From: Mycobacterium sp. SMC-4
GTDB taxonomy: Bacteria > Actinomycetota > Actinomycetes > Mycobacteriales > Mycobacteriaceae
DNA: 64,000 bases
Assembly: GCF_025263265.1 (NCBI RefSeq)
Contig: NZ_CP079869.1
Coordinates: 1,116,001 to 1,180,000, forward strand
Reading direction: 5' to 3'
In this document: positions 61,612 through 64,000 of the stretch, piece after piece
Layout: every line of letters begins with the position of its first letter
Position numbering within the stretch: the first letter of the stretch is position 1
The notes under the pieces: generated by a model
What the model was told of the DNA's origin: nothing
The model's database searches: none
What the model saw: only the letters and a program-made list of their open reading frames with translations
Translations under genes and position numbers: made by a program

Positions 61612-62193
61612 GTGTCCATGATGTTAGATCTGCTGTCCACGGGACAAGGTGTCCTCGACAGCGCCGCTACTTCGGCAGAGTTCTTGGCGCGTCGCGGTAG
61701 TCGACGAAGCACGCACTTTTTCTTCTTCGGCGGAGGCGCCGGTGCGCTGCTGTGGATACCCCTTCTTGCGCTGGGTCTGTTTGGCGCTTTCCTCGTGCGA
61801 AACCCGGACAAGGCGCGACGATACAAGGAACAACTGAGAATCCGCGTCAACAACTGGTCGTCCTCGCAACCACAGAGCTTCGAGCCCACGAGTGACGGTT
61901 CGGGTCGACCGTCGACGCTCACTGTTCCCGGCGCGCCAGGGCGACCGCCCAGGCTACGGTTACCGATGCGTGCGGGACCGCCTGGTGCTCCTGCGGTCTC
62001 GCAGATCACTCCCGATCCTACGAGCTTTCCCCGTTCCCATCCGTCTGTGGTGCAACAACACCCTCCGGAGCGCTTCAATCCGCCGCCGAGCTGGCCACTC
62101 CCAGCGGACTTCACTCCGGGGCCCGGGTGGGCACCGGACCCGTCTTGGCCGCCTGCACCGGCGGGATGGAGGTTCTGGGTTGGCAACCGTTGA
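61612..62193 (+). CDS. Membrane protein with C-terminal Trp/Pro motif
   Basis: GTG 61612 (or ATG 61618/61621) follows GGGGGAGGA. The 193-aa protein has one TM (GALLWIPLLALGLFGAFLV), a long Pro/Arg/Ser-rich linker, and ends FNPPPSWPLPADFTPGPGW, then APDPSWPPAPAGWRFW. The same Trp/Pro motif begins the PQQ-propeller protein at 49716. It is probably a protein-interaction element on the cytoplasmic face. No enzyme domain is seen. Confidence 0.7.
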   Translation: MSMMLDLLSTGQGVLDSAATSAEFLARRGSRRSTHFFFFGGGAGALLWIPLLALGLFGAFLVRNPDKARRYKEQLRIRVNNWSSSQPQSFEPTSDGSGRPSTLTVPGAPGRPPRLRLPMRAGPPGAPAVSQITPDPTSFPRSHPSVVQQHPPERFNPPPSWPLPADFTPGPGWAPDPSWPPAPAGWRFWVGNR

Positions 62194-62272
62194 CCGCCTG
62201 TCATACCGAACATCCTGGCAGGGGGTTCACCCGTCCAGCGGTGGTCTGGATCGTACGGTGAGGGGGAGAAGA

Positions 62273-62650
62273 GTGCACCGGCGGATTCTGGCAGGGCGCG
62301 GATCAAGGCCTGCGCTAATCTCGAAAGGCGCTGCTGCGATGCTATTTTCATTGTTCTTCGCAGTGGCGTGTGGCGGCGCGGGCGGACTCGGGCAATCGAA
62401 GGGAGTTACCTGCGACGAGTACTCGCAGAAGCAGTATGCCCCTGCGGGAATCGGCGGGGAGGCACAGAGTTCGGACCTCTTGGACCTGCTAGAGCAACAC
62501 AACTTGCCGTGGAGCGTTTCTCTGGTTGGTGAGGTGCAAAGCCAAGTCAATGCGTTCTGCGGCAGACCCAGCCCCAAAGGGGGACAACCGGCCAAGCGCA
62601 ACAATGATCGCCCGATCGATGAAGGCGTCGACTGGACCCAAATCGGATAG
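62273..62650 (+). CDS. Small lipoprotein, TC-x-EY family
   Basis: GTG 62273 follows GAGGGGGAGAAGA. A basic N-terminus leads to MLFSLFFAVAC, the lipobox. The mature ~85 aa has VTCDEYSQKQ, LLDLLEQHNLPW, VNAFCGRP and DRPIDEGVDWTQIG, matching the first module of the lipoprotein at 5893-6693. The conserved Cys pair suggests a disulphide. Function unknown. Confidence 0.7.
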   Translation: MHRRILAGRGSRPALISKGAAAMLFSLFFAVACGGAGGLGQSKGVTCDEYSQKQYAPAGIGGEAQSSDLLDLLEQHNLPWSVSLVGEVQSQVNAFCGRPSPKGGQPAKRNNDRPIDEGVDWTQIG

Positions 62651-62749
62651 GCGCGGGGAGAATGTCTGGCTCTGCGTAGGAGAGGCCGTTTGGCCGAAAG
62701 GCTCGTAGTGCTGCTATCGCACAAAGCGCCCGGTTGCTCGGCGTATGGG

Positions 62750-63613
62750 TTACTCGCCGGATGCCGCCTGCTTCTCGATCAGGTCGCCGAGCATCTGTGC
62801 GACCACCGATTCCACCTGCGATTCGATCGACGACGCCAGCGTGGCCCCGACCGCAGCCACGGCCTGGGTACGGAACCGCACCAATGTGGTGATCAGCTGG
62901 GCGACTTCGACATCGTCGGGCATGGCGGCACCGGGGTTGATCTTGTCGACGACCTCTTCCAGGCCGGCCTGCACCAGGATCGCGCTGATCTGATCCAGCA
63001 GCGGGGCCACCTGCTCGTGCAGGTCGATGAGTTTGTCCCATGCCACCCCGTACTGGCGGATCTCGGTGAACGCGTCCACCAGTGTCGGCCGCATGACTGT
63101 GGCGTGTTCGTCGTCGTCGATCCGGACGATGCCCAGCGCCACCAGCCGGTCGAACGCGTCCGAATCGTCGATCAACCGTCGTGCCGCGGTCAGCGGCATC
63201 CGCTGCGGCTTCTCGGTGGCCCAGCTACCCGCGATGGCCGATTCAAGGCCCAGCATGTCGCCGAGGTCTTTGCCCTGTTCCCACGTCGAGAGCATCTCCT
63301 TGACGTGGGCGATGTTGTACCCGCGGTCCAGCAGTGAGGTGATCAGCCGCAGCCGGGTCAGGTGGGTGTCGTTGAACAGTGCAATCCGGCCCACCCGCAG
63401 CGGCGGGTGCAGTAGACCGCGGTCGCGGTAGACGCGGATGTTGCGGGTGGTGGTGCCGGCCAGCCGGGCGAGCTCGTCGATGCGGTACTCGCCGGAGTCG
63501 GCGGCGCCGTGCGGTTGCACCGCGGCGTCGAACAACTGCGACACCGCATTCTCGATGACGTCTCGCGAGCCGCGGCGAACGCGCCGCAGAATCGTCTGGA
63601 TCGGCCCGGACAT
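62750..63613 (-). CDS. MerR-family transcriptional regulator
   Basis: The 287-aa protein has a MerR helix-turn-helix at about residues 43-75 (YRIDELARLAGTTTRNIRVYRDRGLL), a wing, the helix RLRLITSLLDRGYNIAHVKEML and a long effector-binding region without an obvious metal-binding Cys cluster. The start lies one base after the stop of the monooxygenase gene upstream, so the two form an operon and the regulator may control the oxygenase. Confidence 0.88.
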   Translation of the reverse strand: MSGPIQTILRRVRRGSRDVIENAVSQLFDAAVQPHGAADSGEYRIDELARLAGTTTRNIRVYRDRGLLHPPLRVGRIALFNDTHLTRLRLITSLLDRGYNIAHVKEMLSTWEQGKDLGDMLGLESAIAGSWATEKPQRMPLTAARRLIDDSDAFDRLVALGIVRIDDDEHATVMRPTLVDAFTEIRQYGVAWDKLIDLHEQVAPLLDQISAILVQAGLEEVVDKINPGAAMPDDVEVAQLITTLVRFRTQAVAAVGATLASSIESQVESVVAQMLGDLIEKQAASGE

Positions 63614-63614
63614 C

Positions 63615-64000
63615 TCAGGCCGTCGAGGTCACTTCACGGGGCCGCACCTGGTGGGCGACCGCGTGGAAGTCCTCGAATCGGAACCGTCGCATCTGTCGAA
63701 GATACTGCGTCGCGAAACCGGGGTACATCGAGGCGTTGAAACCGTCGGCTGTCAGGTACCAGCTGTGACATCCCGACATCCAGGTCGTCTTGGTCAACCG
63801 CTGCTGCATCCGCTCGTTGTAGCGTGCCTGGGCCTCGGCGCGCACATCGAGATAACGAAGGTTCTGAGCCAGGATGGTGGTGACCCCGGTGACGGCGTAG
63901 TCGATCTGGCCCTCGACGTAGACCAACAGTGAGTTGTGGCCGGGCCCGGAGTTCGGTCCCGTCATGAAGAACAGGTTCGGGTAACCGTGCACGCTGGCGC
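63615..64000 (-). CDS. Flavin-containing monooxygenase (Baeyer-Villiger type), C-terminal part
   Basis: Only the last ~128 residues are inside the window; the gene runs off the right edge. It includes HGYPNLFFMTGPNSGPGHNSLL, typical of the C-terminus of class B flavin monooxygenases (EthA/cyclohexanone-monooxygenase group). The tail has WMSGCHSWYLTADGFNASMYPGF. It is transcribed towards the MerR gene with one base between them. Confidence 0.85.
   Translation of the reverse strand, partial: ASVHGYPNLFFMTGPNSGPGHNSLLVYVEGQIDYAVTGVTTILAQNLRYLDVRAEAQARYNERMQQRLTKTTWMSGCHSWYLTADGFNASMYPGFATQYLRQMRRFRFEDFHAVAHQVRPREVTSTA

Overview
The window is high-GC actinobacterial DNA and looks like a non-tuberculous Mycobacterium (Mycolicibacterium type). 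It carries guaA, a ChoD-type cholesterol oxidase, many lipobox lipoproteins, GTG/TTG starts, and WXG100/ESX-like proteins. No rRNA, tRNA or CRISPR array was seen. About half the window is accessory and rich in membrane or surface proteins.

Layout. 0-9.8 kb: a surface-protein island with a decayed DUF4190-like gene, a membrane protein, a Tat/lipobox peptidoglycan amidase, a YegI-like receptor kinase (K1), and four or five membrane or lipoproteins, some of visibly lower GC. 9.8-14.1 kb: an integrase remnant, then a DNA methyltransferase / DUF262 (frameshifted) / HEPN-protein cassette flanked by two related 28-bp recombinase-core-like sites. 14.3-17.0 kb: an intact IS21-family element with a 6-bp target duplication. 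17.2-19.5 kb: a frameshifted DUF4190 gene, a small membrane protein and a decayed IS3 element. 19.6-21.5 kb: kinase K2, whose first ~455 codons are nearly identical in DNA to K1 but whose external domain is different. 21.6-28.9 kb: likely core chromosome, with TetR/choD, a histidine kinase/response regulator pair and guaA. 28.9-32.4 kb: a TenA-like protein, a WXG100 protein with its partner, and a second response regulator. 32.6-47.0 kb: the central locus. 47.4-62.7 kb: a second surface-protein island with NamZ, a PQQ-propeller protein, kinase K4, a YVTN lipoprotein, a pseudokinase-NagZ fusion and several lipoproteins. 62.7-64 kb: a MerR regulator and the end of a flavin monooxygenase.

The most interesting system is the locus at 32.6-47.0 kb. 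The plus-strand arm encodes a zinc-ribbon/RDD membrane protein, a 1477-aa ubiquitin-like/FHA/triple-FtsK ATPase (EssC/EccC type), a WXG100 protein, a WXG100-alpha/beta-hydrolase fusion, and a DUF6777-like membrane-anchored protein. The converging minus-strand arm encodes a large DUF7159-like protein, a polytopic membrane protein, and a YegL/TerY-like VWA protein, PP2C phosphatase and YegI-like kinase (K3) with overlapping genes. The classical ESX parts EccB, EccD, EccE and mycosin are absent. It reads as a type VII-like export system wired to a TerY-P kinase/phosphatase/VWA triad.

Three further kinases of the same family in the window (K1, K2, K4) carry interchangeable extracellular domains. 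Several membrane proteins share a short Thr-containing motif, LPPS-[KR]-[FY]-x-x-G-x-T-[YV]-G, which could be a phospho-site read by the FHA domain. That link is inference. The peptidoglycan hydrolases (amidase, NamZ, NagZ fusion) suggest the signals sensed relate to the cell wall.
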